A stretch of 10,653 bases of DNA from FLUQ01 sp031548325 (GCA_031548325.1 JAVBRE010000203.1:1-10653); one strand, 5' to 3'; numbered from the stretch's first letter, positions 1-7,681 are shown. Notes: generated from the letters alone by a model not told the origin. Numbers and translations are program-made.

Positions 1-87
1 GACGGCCGCGATGCGGCCGTCTTTAACCGCCACATCCATAAGCGGTTCATTGTCCTTGATACGGACTTTGCGAAGAATGGTATCCAT
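1..87 (-). CDS. amidohydrolase-superfamily enzyme, N-terminal 29 residues (truncated by window edge)
   Basis: The minus-strand frame opens with ATG at 87-85 and runs off the left edge. An AAAGGAG ribosome binding site lies 6 bases upstream of the start (positions 94-100 on the plus strand). The visible peptide contains ILRKVRIKDNE and then MDVAVKDGRIAAV. A short beta strand leading into a 'D(V/I)xVxDGRIxxV' turn is how cytosine deaminase, dihydropyrimidinase and related metal-dependent hydrolases begin: the N-terminal half of the small beta-sandwich before the TIM barrel. The metal-binding HxH motif would lie outside the window, so subfamily and substrate cannot be named. It follows the permease in the same direction, separated by about 150 bases containing strong hairpins, so it may have its own promoter. 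Inference: it prepares a cyclic or amide substrate for the fdrA/ylbE/ylbF enzymes. Confidence 0.62.
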   Translation of the reverse strand, partial: MDTILRKVRIKDNEPLMDVAVKDGRIAAV

Positions 88-127
88 GCGTGTCTCCTTT
101 GGGCGAAACTGTCTGCCGCTTTTATTA

Positions 128-240
128 CAGCATTTTACGCTTGAAATAGTCGCTTGACGGCGAGCCAGGCTCGCCTACGCCCATTTCGCGGCAAGGATTT
201 GCTGACAAATCCTTGCGAGCATTTCAAGTGTGAAATGCTC
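128..240. repeat. 113-bp hairpin-rich intergenic element with terminal inverted copies
   Basis: The stretch between the permease and the amidohydrolase is almost wholly structured. The left end (128-151) matches the reverse complement of the right end (217-240) at 19 of 24 positions. Inside are perfect inverted repeats: GGCGAGCC around a single A (159-175) and GCAAGGATTTG with loop CTGA (191-216). The right terminal copy is itself a perfect palindrome, GAGCATTTCA with loop AGTG (217-240). Its last base is the final base of the permease TAG stop on the minus strand. No T-run follows the hairpins in the minus direction, so this does not look like a plain rho-independent terminator, though it could stall polymerase or protect an mRNA 3' end. 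The layout suggests a dispersed MITE- or BIME-like element; no target-site duplication was identified. Confidence 0.55.
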
Positions 241-1586
241 TAAACGAACACGAGGGAAAGAGCCATCAGCAGCCCCACGCAAGGCCGAATCCACACGCTG
301 TTGCCGCGCACAACCTGCATGATGGGAATCGGAAAACCGAAGGAAAGGGCCTGCATGGTGATGTTCACCGGGCACATCTGGCTGCCGAGGCCAACACCCA
401 TGGTCACAAAGCCGATGGCGAGGGGCGGAAAGTTCAGGGCCACGGCCACGGGCAGAATAAGACCGAGAATGGTCGCCACATAGCCCCCGGCGGGCACGCC
501 GATAAGATACCCGGCCAGAATGGCCGCCGGAACCGTCAGGGAGATGGGCGCGTTTTTGGCGATGGCGGCGATGGTGGCGAAAGCGCCGATTTTTTCAATC
601 AGGGCGATGAACATGAGGAAAAGCCCCACCTGGAAGAGGCGGGTCAGAATATAGCTGGAACCGTCGATAAGCGCGTCGCAGGACTGGGAAAAAGAGAACT
701 TTGTGCACAGGCCCACCAGAAACAGGGTGACCACGGCGTACATCAGCGGGAAAATGACGGGCTGGCCGACTGCCTTGTTGACCACGGGGCTGAGCACCAC
801 GGCGAGGAGCAGGAACACGGCCGGGATGGTGGCCTTGCGCAGCTCTTCGTTGGACATTTTTTTGATTTCTTCGCTTTCCTCGCCGCTGAACACGCCGCCG
901 TTGCGCCAGCAGCCGTAAGCGGCGATGGCCATGGCGATGACCACGAAGAGCAGCATGTAGGGGAACATCATGTCCGCATACTGGTCCACCGGAATATTGG
1001 AGAGCTTCAGCACGGTGGCTGTTTCCAGCGAGGCGCGGGAAGTGGTGAAGCAGGTGGCCGCGGCGATGGACATGCCCACGATGACGGCGGGAATGGCCCC
1101 CACGGCGGCAAAAGCAAGGGGCGCGATAACCATGGCCGAACCGCCGCCGATGCCGCTCATGTATGTGGCCGCGGCCTGCAGAAAGACGATGAAGGCCCCC
1201 ATAGCGGCCATATTGCCGCCGATGCTGCGCCGCACCAGGGTGAGCGCCGCCGAATAGCCGCCCGATTTGAACACGGCCATGGCGATGGCGGAGTTGAGTA
1301 TGGGCACCACGGCGATGCTCATCAGGTTTCTCACCTGCCCGATCATCATGCCGTTGGCCTCGATAATCGAGATGCCCCCTGCGATCATGGCGATGATGCC
1401 GCCGGCCATGCCTGCGATAAGCATGTTCACGCGCAGAAACAAAAGCCCCAGAATCACCAGCAAGGGCACCAGGGAAAAGAAGCTGAACAGGGGCGTTCCC
1501 TGTTGCCCCTTGATGGTGAAGGCGCACAGCGCCAGCACGGCCACGACGGCGATCAGCAGCATCGGCATTTTCTTTTCAGTAGTCAT
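240..1586 (-). CDS. polytopic permease, ion-transporter (IT) superfamily-like carboxylate/organic anion carrier
   Basis: A 448-residue inner-membrane protein. Hydrophobic segments fill nearly the whole length (about residues 8-24, 34-52, 56-75, 88-106, 127-142, 150-176, 207-225, 253-269, 277-294, 316-342, 350-388, 391-420, 433-448). One charged cytoplasmic-looking loop at about 226-252 is rich in Glu and Lys. Two glycine-rich stretches in equivalent halves, SGIGGGSAMVIAP (about 144-156) and GVGLGSQMCPVNI (about 397-409), resemble the paired re-entrant hairpins of IT-superfamily carriers such as the gluconate, citrate and C4-dicarboxylate families. I could not place it in a named family by eye. 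The ATG at 1586 has CAGGAG 6 bases upstream. The gene follows ylbE copy 1 in the same direction after a 114-base gap with a candidate terminator. Inference: it imports the substrate of the pathway or exchanges it for a product such as oxamate. Confidence 0.75.
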   Translation of the reverse strand: MTTEKKMPMLLIAVVAVLALCAFTIKGQQGTPLFSFFSLVPLLVILGLLFLRVNMLIAGMAGGIIAMIAGGISIIEANGMMIGQVRNLMSIAVVPILNSAIAMAVFKSGGYSAALTLVRRSIGGNMAAMGAFIVFLQAAATYMSGIGGGSAMVIAPLAFAAVGAIPAVIVGMSIAAATCFTTSRASLETATVLKLSNIPVDQYADMMFPYMLLFVVIAMAIAAYGCWRNGGVFSGEESEEIKKMSNEELRKATIPAVFLLLAVVLSPVVNKAVGQPVIFPLMYAVVTLFLVGLCTKFSFSQSCDALIDGSSYILTRLFQVGLFLMFIALIEKIGAFATIAAIAKNAPISLTVPAAILAGYLIGVPAGGYVATILGLILPVAVALNFPPLAIGFVTMGVGLGSQMCPVNITMQALSFGFPIPIMQVVRGNSVWIRPCVGLLMALSLVFV

Positions 1587-1663
1587 ACTATTCTCCTGCG
1601 ATTACAATGTTTCAATATAATACCGCCGCTTCCGGCGAGGCAGATGCACAAGATTCAGAAGGG

Positions 1664-1702
1664 GGGTCGAACAAAAACGACCCGCCCGAACGCGACCGGG
1701 TC
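1664..1702 (-). terminator. possible rho-independent terminator/attenuator after ylbE copy 1
   Basis: Read on the minus strand, the ylbE stop codon lies inside a 6-bp stem GACCCG/CGGGTC (1679-1684 with 1697-1702; 12-base loop), immediately followed by TTTTT (1673-1677). A second stem, GGGTCG/CGACCC (1664-1669 with 1678-1683), enclosing the same T-run, shares bases with the first, so the two cannot form together. A short GC hairpin CGCCG-CTTC-CGGCG (1624-1637) lies further on, before the permease. This could end most transcripts after ylbE and let some read into the permease. The long loop of the first stem makes it moderate at best. Confidence 0.45.
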
Positions 1703-3125
1703 ACGCCGCGTATTTTGCGGCGTATGCCCGCAAGGCCAGTTCTATAATCGCCATCGGCGGGGTAACGATGCCCGCGCCCACCTGGCCTATGCCGGGCATG
1801 CGGTGGGCCACCCCGGTATTGATTACCGGCAACACGCCCGTGGACACCACCCGGCGAATGTCGATGCCCAGAGGAACCCCGGCGAAATCCATGGTCGGCA
1901 TGGGCATGTCCGCGTTGGAACCGACCGTGATGCGGGCCATTTCCTCGGTATAGCGCACGGCGTCTTCCAGTCCGCCCGCTCCCACGAAACGGACCACGGC
2001 GGGGGCTGACCCCATGGCGAACCCGCCGATGCCGAGGCATTCCACAATGGCGGAATCGCCCATGTCCGGGTTGGCGTCTTCTTCGCTGAAACCGGGGAAG
2101 TACAGCGCTTTGGGCTTCAGGCAGGGGGCCGTGAACCATTGCCCGCCAAGGCCGCTGACGTTGATGCCGAATTCCACCCCGTTGCGGCTCATGGCGGTTA
2201 TAACCGTGCTGTACGGGATGTCGCGGGCGGGGTCGGCCATGGCTTTGCAGGCCGCCATGGCAAGGTTGAGGAAAAACTGTTCGTTTTTCTTCGCTACGAA
2301 TTCCACAATGGCCGGGCCTTCCGGATTGCCGGAGATGACCCCGGCCAGTTCGCCGCAGATGGCTTTGTAAAACCCGAGGCTGGCGGCGACGTTGCGCTGG
2401 TGCATTTCGTCGCCCATGGCCAGGGACTGGGCCATGATGTTTTTCAGGTTCACCCCCCCGGTAGCGGCGATGGCCGCATCCAGGGCCGGGGCAAGCGTCT
2501 TTTCCAGCCAGTGCAGGCGGTTCACCACTTCCGGACCGTTGGCGCCGAAACGCATCACTTGCCCGATGCCTTCGTTGATCGTGCAATACGCCCTGTTGCC
2601 ATAGGTTTCGTTTTCTACCACAAAGAGCGGCATGGAATAGGAAATCATCCCGGTCATGGGACCGACGGCTCCGTGGGCATGGTTGGGGCCGTAGGTAATT
2701 TTTCCGGAAGCCATGAGCTTTTCCGCTTCCGCGTCCGATTGCGCCAGCCCTTCATATTTGAGGGCGGCGGTGTACGCGCCGCGCATGGGACCGCACATGT
2801 CTTCCCAGCGGACAGGGGGCCCCGCGTGGTTGATGGTGGTTTTGGTCAGGCCTGGAATGCACTCGTGGGCCGGGCGCACCCCTTTGAGCACCGGCTGGCC
2901 TGTTTTCAGGCGGCGGAAGGCTTCTGCGTTGGCCGCGTCAATCAGGGACTTTCCGCTTTCGTCCACCAGTTTTGTTTCCAGGCGGAACAGCGTTTCCACC
3001 AGTTCCGTGTCCCCGTGAGCGGGGGGACGCCAATCGATATGGGTGTAAGGCGCGCCGTTTTGGGCCAGGGCCGGAAGAAAGGCGTCAACTCCCAGCGAGA
3101 CGACGTGTGGCGTTTGAATGGTCAT
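1701..3125 (-). CDS. ylbE: YlbE/AllG-like protein (DUF1116), copy 1; putative carbamoyltransferase subunit
   Basis: A 474-residue soluble protein recognised as DUF1116; E. coli YlbE is somewhat shorter, around 420. Conserved blocks are visible at KNIMAQSLAMGDEMHQRN (228-245), KNEQFFLNLAMAACK (280-294), IPYSTVITAMSRNGVEFGI (303-321), GDSAIVECLGIGGFAMGSAP (356-375) and the C-terminal HRMPGIGQVGAGIVTPP (441-457). In E. coli this protein is reported as AllG, one of three proteins needed for oxamate carbamoyltransferase; its individual role is not known to me. The ATG at 3125 was chosen because it overlaps the fdrA stop as TAATG, is preceded by GGGGAGGAAAGG, and matches the start of copy 2. The open frame extends 49 residues further upstream inside fdrA, but that part is low-complexity shadow coding. 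The overlap implies translational coupling and equimolar synthesis with FdrA. Substrate is inferred only from the family. Confidence 0.88.
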   Translation of the reverse strand: MTIQTPHVVSLGVDAFLPALAQNGAPYTHIDWRPPAHGDTELVETLFRLETKLVDESGKSLIDAANAEAFRRLKTGQPVLKGVRPAHECIPGLTKTTINHAGPPVRWEDMCGPMRGAYTAALKYEGLAQSDAEAEKLMASGKITYGPNHAHGAVGPMTGMISYSMPLFVVENETYGNRAYCTINEGIGQVMRFGANGPEVVNRLHWLEKTLAPALDAAIAATGGVNLKNIMAQSLAMGDEMHQRNVAASLGFYKAICGELAGVISGNPEGPAIVEFVAKKNEQFFLNLAMAACKAMADPARDIPYSTVITAMSRNGVEFGINVSGLGGQWFTAPCLKPKALYFPGFSEEDANPDMGDSAIVECLGIGGFAMGSAPAVVRFVGAGGLEDAVRYTEEMARITVGSNADMPMPTMDFAGVPLGIDIRRVVSTGVLPVINTGVAHRMPGIGQVGAGIVTPPMAIIELALRAYAAKYAA

Positions 3126-4672
3126 TATGCCTTTCCTCCCCGCGCCGCCTCTGATACGGCCTTTGCCGCCCATACAGCCGCTTTGGCGTTGCTGCCGAGC
3201 ACGAAGACGCCGGCCCGGGACAAAACAGCCGCCTGGGCGGAACGCGAGGGAACATCGCCTTCCGTGCCGCAAACCGAGGCGACCACATATTTTTCACGGC
3301 TTTTGCCGCCGCTTCTCGCCGCTGCGTCTTCCAGGGCTTTCGCCACCAGTTCCGCCTGGCCGGAAGCGGCCCCGTGCCCGATGACCAGATCGATGAGGAC
3401 CGCGCCCGTCGCGGGGTCGCACATTTCGCGTACCAGGCGGTCCATGCGCAGTTCCGGCGCCATCATGGGATGGGGCCTGCCCACGGTGAACTCGTCATCC
3501 CCGAAATCCAGAAAAACGTGCCCCCGGCTGGCGTCCGCCGCGCCAAGACGCTCAAACCCGGCCACAAGGAGGTTGGAGCATTTTTCGCCCCGCAGCATAG
3601 GCGCGGCCAGTTCGGCCGCTTCCTGACACAGGCTGCCGCCGCTGAAGAGACCGCGCAGGTATCCGCCCTTGCCCTCCGGAACGGGGGGGCACTGCTCAAA
3701 AAAGGACGGAGAACCGCATTCGGCGGTTCCGGCCAGCAGGCAGGCAAAGGCCGTCAGATCGCCGGCATGGCCTATGCCCGCGGCGTCTTCCGCCGCGTAT
3801 TCCGTCGCGCCGAGAAAATGGACGACAACGGGTTTGCCCAGGCTTTTGGCCCGTTCCAGGATTTTTTTCCGGGTGGTGTCTCCGGGCGGTTTGGCGATAA
3901 GGCCGATGACCCTGGTGCCCGGATCTTCCGCCAGCCTGTCCAGGGCGGCCAGAGCGGTGATGCCGCCCACGGCGTCCTTCAGGTCGCGTCCTCCGGTGCC
4001 GTAGGCATGGCTGACGCCCGCCCCGAGCCGGTCCAGAAGGCACATGACTTCTTGCAAGCCGGTTCCCGAAGCGCCCACAAGCCCGACGGAGCCGCGCCGC
4101 ACCGCGTTGGCGAAGGCCAGCGGCACGCCGTTGATGAAAGCCGTGCCGCAATCCGGCCCCATGACCAGAAGGCCCTTGCGTTGGGCCAGCTTTTTCAGCA
4201 TCAGCTCATCGTCAATGGATATGTTGTCGCTGTACAACATGACATCCAGCCCGGCGTTCAGGGCGCGGGCCGCTTCATAGCGGGCGTAATCCCCGGCAAC
4301 GCTGATGAGGGCCAGGTTGATGCCGGGGTCGGTCGCCAGAGCCTGATCCAGCGACTGTGGCGCGGACGCCATAGCCCTTCCGTCCTTCTTGCGGGCCGGA
4401 GCTTCATCCAGCAGGCGGCGGACGACGGCCAGCGCCTTTTCCGCCAGATCGCCTTCCCCTCGCGCGGCCACCACCAGATCGTCCGTCCTGGCCGCTTCCA
4501 CTTCGGGGGCGGACAGGCCGGAACGGAGGAAAAGTTCCTTGTTTCTGGCGGTACCCATCATGGCGGAAACCTGTTCGGCCCCGCTTTCCTCACGGGCTTG
4601 GGCGGACAACTTCATGAGAAAAACAGAGTCTCTGTATGTATCCGACATGATTAACGTTCGTATCTGATCCAT
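3125..4672 (-). CDS. fdrA: FdrA/AllF-like acyl-CoA synthetase-fold protein, copy 1
   Basis: A 515-residue cytoplasmic protein of the FdrA family, built like the succinyl-CoA synthetase alpha chain followed by a ligase-CoA-like half. Visible motifs: DTYRDSVFLMKLS (11-23), QVSAMMGTARNKELF (34-48), LYSDNISIDDE (146-156), VMGPDCGTAFI (170-180), the nucleotide-loop-like GASGTGLQEV (200-209), AYGTGGRDL (223-231), KPVVVHFLGAT (280-290) and GIGHAGDL (299-306). The last pair parallels the 'KPVV..GxT...GHAG' region of SucD that carries the phosphohistidine, here H302. E. coli FdrA (AllF) is reported as part of oxamate carbamoyltransferase with YlbE and YlbF. The ATG at 4672 has GAGGT just upstream; the next ATG (4648) has no ribosome binding site. 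It is first gene of the sigma54-promoted operon. Acceptor specificity is unknown. Confidence 0.9.
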   Translation of the reverse strand: MDQIRTLIMSDTYRDSVFLMKLSAQAREESGAEQVSAMMGTARNKELFLRSGLSAPEVEAARTDDLVVAARGEGDLAEKALAVVRRLLDEAPARKKDGRAMASAPQSLDQALATDPGINLALISVAGDYARYEAARALNAGLDVMLYSDNISIDDELMLKKLAQRKGLLVMGPDCGTAFINGVPLAFANAVRRGSVGLVGASGTGLQEVMCLLDRLGAGVSHAYGTGGRDLKDAVGGITALAALDRLAEDPGTRVIGLIAKPPGDTTRKKILERAKSLGKPVVVHFLGATEYAAEDAAGIGHAGDLTAFACLLAGTAECGSPSFFEQCPPVPEGKGGYLRGLFSGGSLCQEAAELAAPMLRGEKCSNLLVAGFERLGAADASRGHVFLDFGDDEFTVGRPHPMMAPELRMDRLVREMCDPATGAVLIDLVIGHGAASGQAELVAKALEDAAARSGGKSREKYVVASVCGTEGDVPSRSAQAAVLSRAGVFVLGSNAKAAVWAAKAVSEAARGGKA

Positions 4673-4745
4673 GCGTACCTCGGTTTTACTTTTGAAAACA
4701 GTCTCTCTCCGCCATGTGCGGCGCAAAGAAACTTCATCTCTGATT

Positions 4746-4761
4746 AGCAATCTTGGTGCCA
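4746..4761 (-). promoter_or_regulatory. sigma54 (RpoN) -24/-12 promoter for the fdrA-ylbE operon, copy 1
   Basis: The minus strand reads TGGCACC-AAGA-TTGCT. This matches the sigma54 consensus TGGCACG-N4-TTGCW at every position but one, with GG and GC exactly 12 bases apart. Predicted transcription start is near 4735, giving a leader of about 63 bases before the fdrA ATG at 4672. A sigma54 activator gene lies 1.5 kb away (6201-7607) and the dyad at 4835-4852 is about 110 bases upstream of the start, so promoter, activator and possible enhancer are all in view. Confidence 0.88.
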
Positions 4762-4834
4762 AGGAAATTATTTTTTATATATTGGTTTGTTACGAAAACT
4801 GTCGCGCAAAAAGGCATGTGCGCGGCGCTTGAAC

Positions 4835-4852
4835 TATGGCGGGATCGCCATA
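4835..4852. promoter_or_regulatory. 18-bp dyad, probable upstream activator (enhancer) site
   Basis: Perfect inverted repeat TATGGCG-GGAT-CGCCATA, centred about 108 bases upstream of the predicted sigma54 transcription start. The same palindrome with a different centre occurs at 7664-7681 in the other control region of the window. Fis-type DNA-binding domains of sigma54 activators bind dyads of about this size, and -100 to -150 is a normal enhancer position. Binding by the local regulator is inferred. Confidence 0.7.
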
Positions 4853-4931
4853 CTGTTGTGAAAAACCGGAGAGGGATGGCAGGAGGCGCGATGCGGCGCG
4901 TTGTTTTTCTTACATGCTGTTTCGTGAACGC

Positions 4932-5039
4932 GACACCAGTGTTTGCTTGCAAAAGTAAACACAAAAAATCCGTCAGGATTTTGCGCCGCCTGCGGCGGCG
5001 GAGCAAGCCGAAAACGACGTTTTTCGGCGTAGCGATCTT
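4932..5039. repeat. 108-bp hairpin repeat, copy A
   Basis: Direct repeat of 5072-5179 with an offset of 140 bases and 105 of 108 positions identical. It contains four consecutive inverted repeats: GTTTGCTT/AAGTAAAC with loop GCAA (4941-4960, one G.T pair), AAAATCC/GGATTTT with loop GTCA (4965-4982), CGCCGCC/GGCGGCG with loop TGC (4984-5000) and GCCGAAAA/TTTTCGGC with loop CGACGT (5007-5028). Looks like a unit of a dispersed intergenic repeat family. Confidence 0.85.
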
Positions 5040-5040
5040 A

Positions 5041-5066
5041 GCAAAAATAAGACCTCTTATTTTTGC
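5041..5066. repeat. perfect 12-bp-stem hairpin between the two 108-bp repeats
   Basis: GCAAAAATAAGA and its exact complement TCTTATTTTTGC flank a two-base CC centre. Such a long AT-rich palindrome is unlikely by chance. It sits directly after repeat copy A at the place where a different palindrome follows copy B. Confidence 0.8.
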
Positions 5067-5071
5067 AATTA

Positions 5072-5179
5072 GACACCAATGTTTACTTGCAAAAGTAAAC
5101 ACAAAAAATCCGTCAGAATTTTGCGCCGCCTGCGGCGGCGGAGCAAGCCGAAAACGACGTTTTTCGGCGTAGCGATCTT
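5072..5179. repeat. 108-bp hairpin repeat, copy B
   Basis: Second copy of the unit at 4932-5039. It differs at three positions (5079, 5085, 5117), all A here against G in copy A. The first stem, GTTTACTT/AAGTAAAC, is perfect here (5081-5100), while the second stem has one C.A mismatch that would be a G.U pair on minus-strand RNA. The other two stems are unchanged. Confidence 0.85.
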
Positions 5180-5208
5180 CATAAATCGGCCAATGGCCGA
5201 TTTATGAA
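5178..5208 (-). terminator. strong 14-bp hairpin just downstream of ylbF; possible terminator or mRNA 3' end
   Basis: TTCATAAATCGGCC and its exact complement flank a three-base AAT centre, beginning 7 bases after the ylbF stop codon. It is too stable to ignore and well placed to end the regulator-ylbF transcript, but no T-run follows on the minus strand. Rho-dependent release or simple 3'-end protection may be more accurate than intrinsic termination. Confidence 0.45.
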
Positions 5209-5215
5209 ATGAGTA

Positions 5216-6193
5216 CTAATTGCGCGGCGGCGTTATCCGGTTCAGGGCGGCGGCGAATACCGGGAGCGAGCCCAGCAGGGCGTCCCAGCCGGAAGAATGG
5301 CCCATGCGATCCAGGCCGCGCAGGACGTCAGGCAGTTCGGGGGCGTTCCGGCACAGGGCGTTCAGCGCTTCGTGTAAAACGGAAGAAGCGTGCCCCTGGG
5401 CGGCGGCGCGCAGATAGGCGAGGCTGATGCGGTTTGTGCGGTCCGGCGCACGGCGCAGGGCTTCCCGCGCCGCCATATCGTGCCGCGCCGTGTCGCCCAG
5501 AAGACGCAGGGCCAAAAGAAAGCCGCCGGTCATGTCGTCCCCCGACGGCGTCAACCCTTGGCCCAGGCCCAGCAGGCTGTCCAGGGCGGCGGCGAGGTCC
5601 GCCGGGCGTCCTTCCCGCAGCCAGGCGGAGAGGCTGTCCAGCCCTTCTCGAACGGCTTCCAGCAAGGCCTCTTCCAGCGTGCGGGGGCTGCGGCGGGACG
5701 GGTATCTTTCGACCCCCGCCGCCGGGGGCAGAAGGGGCGCAAGCGCGCCGGAAGGATGAAGCAGGGCGCAGAGCCCGGCCGTTCGGGCGAGTCCCGCCGC
5801 CATGCGGCGGAGGTCGATCGCCGGAAAGCCGGGGGACGCGGAAAGGGCGGAGACAGAGGGAACGGGGGAAGCGGCGGCGTCCCGGCATATCCGCAGGCCG
5901 CCGGGGCCTTGCAGGCCGGCATTGTCCGCCGTGAAGGCGTCTCCTTCGCGAATGCCGGCCGTCAGCACGGCTTCCCAGGGGGTGCAGGCCAGGGTGAACG
6001 GCCCCGGCGGCAAATCCGTATGGGCCAGGCAGAGAAGCTTTCCGCCGGGACTTTCCGCGTACACCGTGCGGGCGAAAACGGCGATGACGCGCAGGGCGCC
6101 ATCCGCCAGGGCGAAGGCGGCCAGGGGACCTTCAGCTTCGACCCGGCAGGCGGGTCCGCCGGAAGGATCAGGGGGTCTGCCGCGCCGGTTCAT
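5216..6193 (-). CDS. ylbF: YlbF/AllH-like protein (DUF2877); putative carbamoyltransferase subunit
   Basis: A 325-residue protein of the DUF2877 family; E. coli YlbF is around 270, and the excess here is mostly the Pro/Ala/Gly-rich stretch at about residues 105-170. The family hallmark LGLGQGLTPSGDDMTGG spans 208-224 and a second conserved block GHSSGWDALLG spans 298-308. The Gly-rich loop and Asp pair look like a phosphate- or metal-binding site (inference). In E. coli it is reported as AllH, third component of oxamate carbamoyltransferase. It starts 7 bases after the regulator stop with only a weak ribosome binding site (GAG in the preceding stop region), so translation is probably coupled. 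Unlike E. coli, ylbF is not contiguous with fdrA and ylbE but shares an operon with the regulator. It is the only copy visible and may serve both fdrA-ylbE pairs. Confidence 0.85.
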   Translation of the reverse strand: MNRRGRPPDPSGGPACRVEAEGPLAAFALADGALRVIAVFARTVYAESPGGKLLCLAHTDLPPGPFTLACTPWEAVLTAGIREGDAFTADNAGLQGPGGLRICRDAAASPVPSVSALSASPGFPAIDLRRMAAGLARTAGLCALLHPSGALAPLLPPAAGVERYPSRRSPRTLEEALLEAVREGLDSLSAWLREGRPADLAAALDSLLGLGQGLTPSGDDMTGGFLLALRLLGDTARHDMAAREALRRAPDRTNRISLAYLRAAAQGHASSVLHEALNALCRNAPELPDVLRGLDRMGHSSGWDALLGSLPVFAAALNRITPPRN

Positions 6194-6200
6194 GGTTTTC

Positions 6201-7607
<1,407 letters not shown>

Positions 7608-7663
7608 GGAGAACTCCCTGTTTCTGTCTGCCGCCCTTGCCTTGCGGGCGAGCATCCCGTATG

Positions 7664-7681
7664 TATGGCGTGCGTGCCATA
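7664..7681. promoter_or_regulatory. 18-bp dyad operator in the divergent regulator/fdrA copy 2 region
   Basis: TATGGCG-TGCG-TGCCATA: TATGGC arms around six bases, the same arms and spacing as the site at 4835-4852. Outer bases extend the symmetry (CGTATG on the left; ATACG on the right with one unpaired base), suggesting a longer or doubled site. It overlaps the last base of the predicted -10 box and the start point of the regulator promoter and ends 20 bases before the fdrA copy 2 GTG, so here it is placed for repression or autoregulation rather than as a distant enhancer. Confidence 0.65.

Larger units (their letters stand above)
4673..5215. other. 543-bp intergenic control and repeat region between ylbF and fdrA copy 1
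   Basis: No convincing gene. From the fdrA side it holds a leader of about 63 bases, the sigma54 promoter (4746-4761), an AT-rich stretch (4764-4800) with a weak IHF-like match TATTGGTTTGTTA (4780-4792), an inverted repeat CGCGCA-N10-TGCGCG (4803-4824) and the dyad at 4835-4852. Beyond these lie two 108-bp repeats, each followed by a strong hairpin, ending 7 bases beyond the ylbF stop. This spacing of promoter, AT-rich bendable DNA and upstream dyad is the usual plan of a sigma54 control region. Confidence 0.7.

Noticed and set aside
3126..3272. Longer N-terminus for ylbE copy 1.
   Set aside because: The added 49 residues overlap fdrA, are Arg/Gly-rich shadow coding and have no counterpart in copy 2; ATG at 3125 has a ribosome binding site and the coupled TAATG overlap.
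2139..3626. Long plus-strand frames of several hundred codons opposite ylbE and fdrA copy 1, with similar ones opposite the regulator and fdrA copy 2.
   Set aside because: They are antisense shadows typical of GC-rich genes, with no recognisable domains; the opposite strand encodes clear family motifs throughout.
4734..5102. Minus-strand ORF of about 120 codons across the intergenic repeats.
   Set aside because: It covers the sigma54 promoter and the repeats, has no ribosome binding site that I can see, and its peptide is repeat-derived.
4891..5172. Plus-strand small ORF with AGGAGG before ATG and a lipoprotein-like start (MRRVVFLTCC... PVFAC).
   Set aside because: Most of it reads through the two 108-bp hairpin repeats and gives low-complexity Arg-rich peptide; the second repeat is even read in a different frame from the first. 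The good ribosome binding site and lipobox-like start are probably chance.
4932..5179. CRISPR array.
   Set aside because: Only two long (108-bp) units with internal hairpins and a 32-base palindromic gap; no short repeats with regular unique spacers and no cas genes.
7665..7680. Sigma54 -24 box TGGCACG on the minus strand in the regulator promoter region.
   Set aside because: The first half is perfect, but the bases at the -12 position read CCATA instead of TTGCW; the match arises from the dyad.
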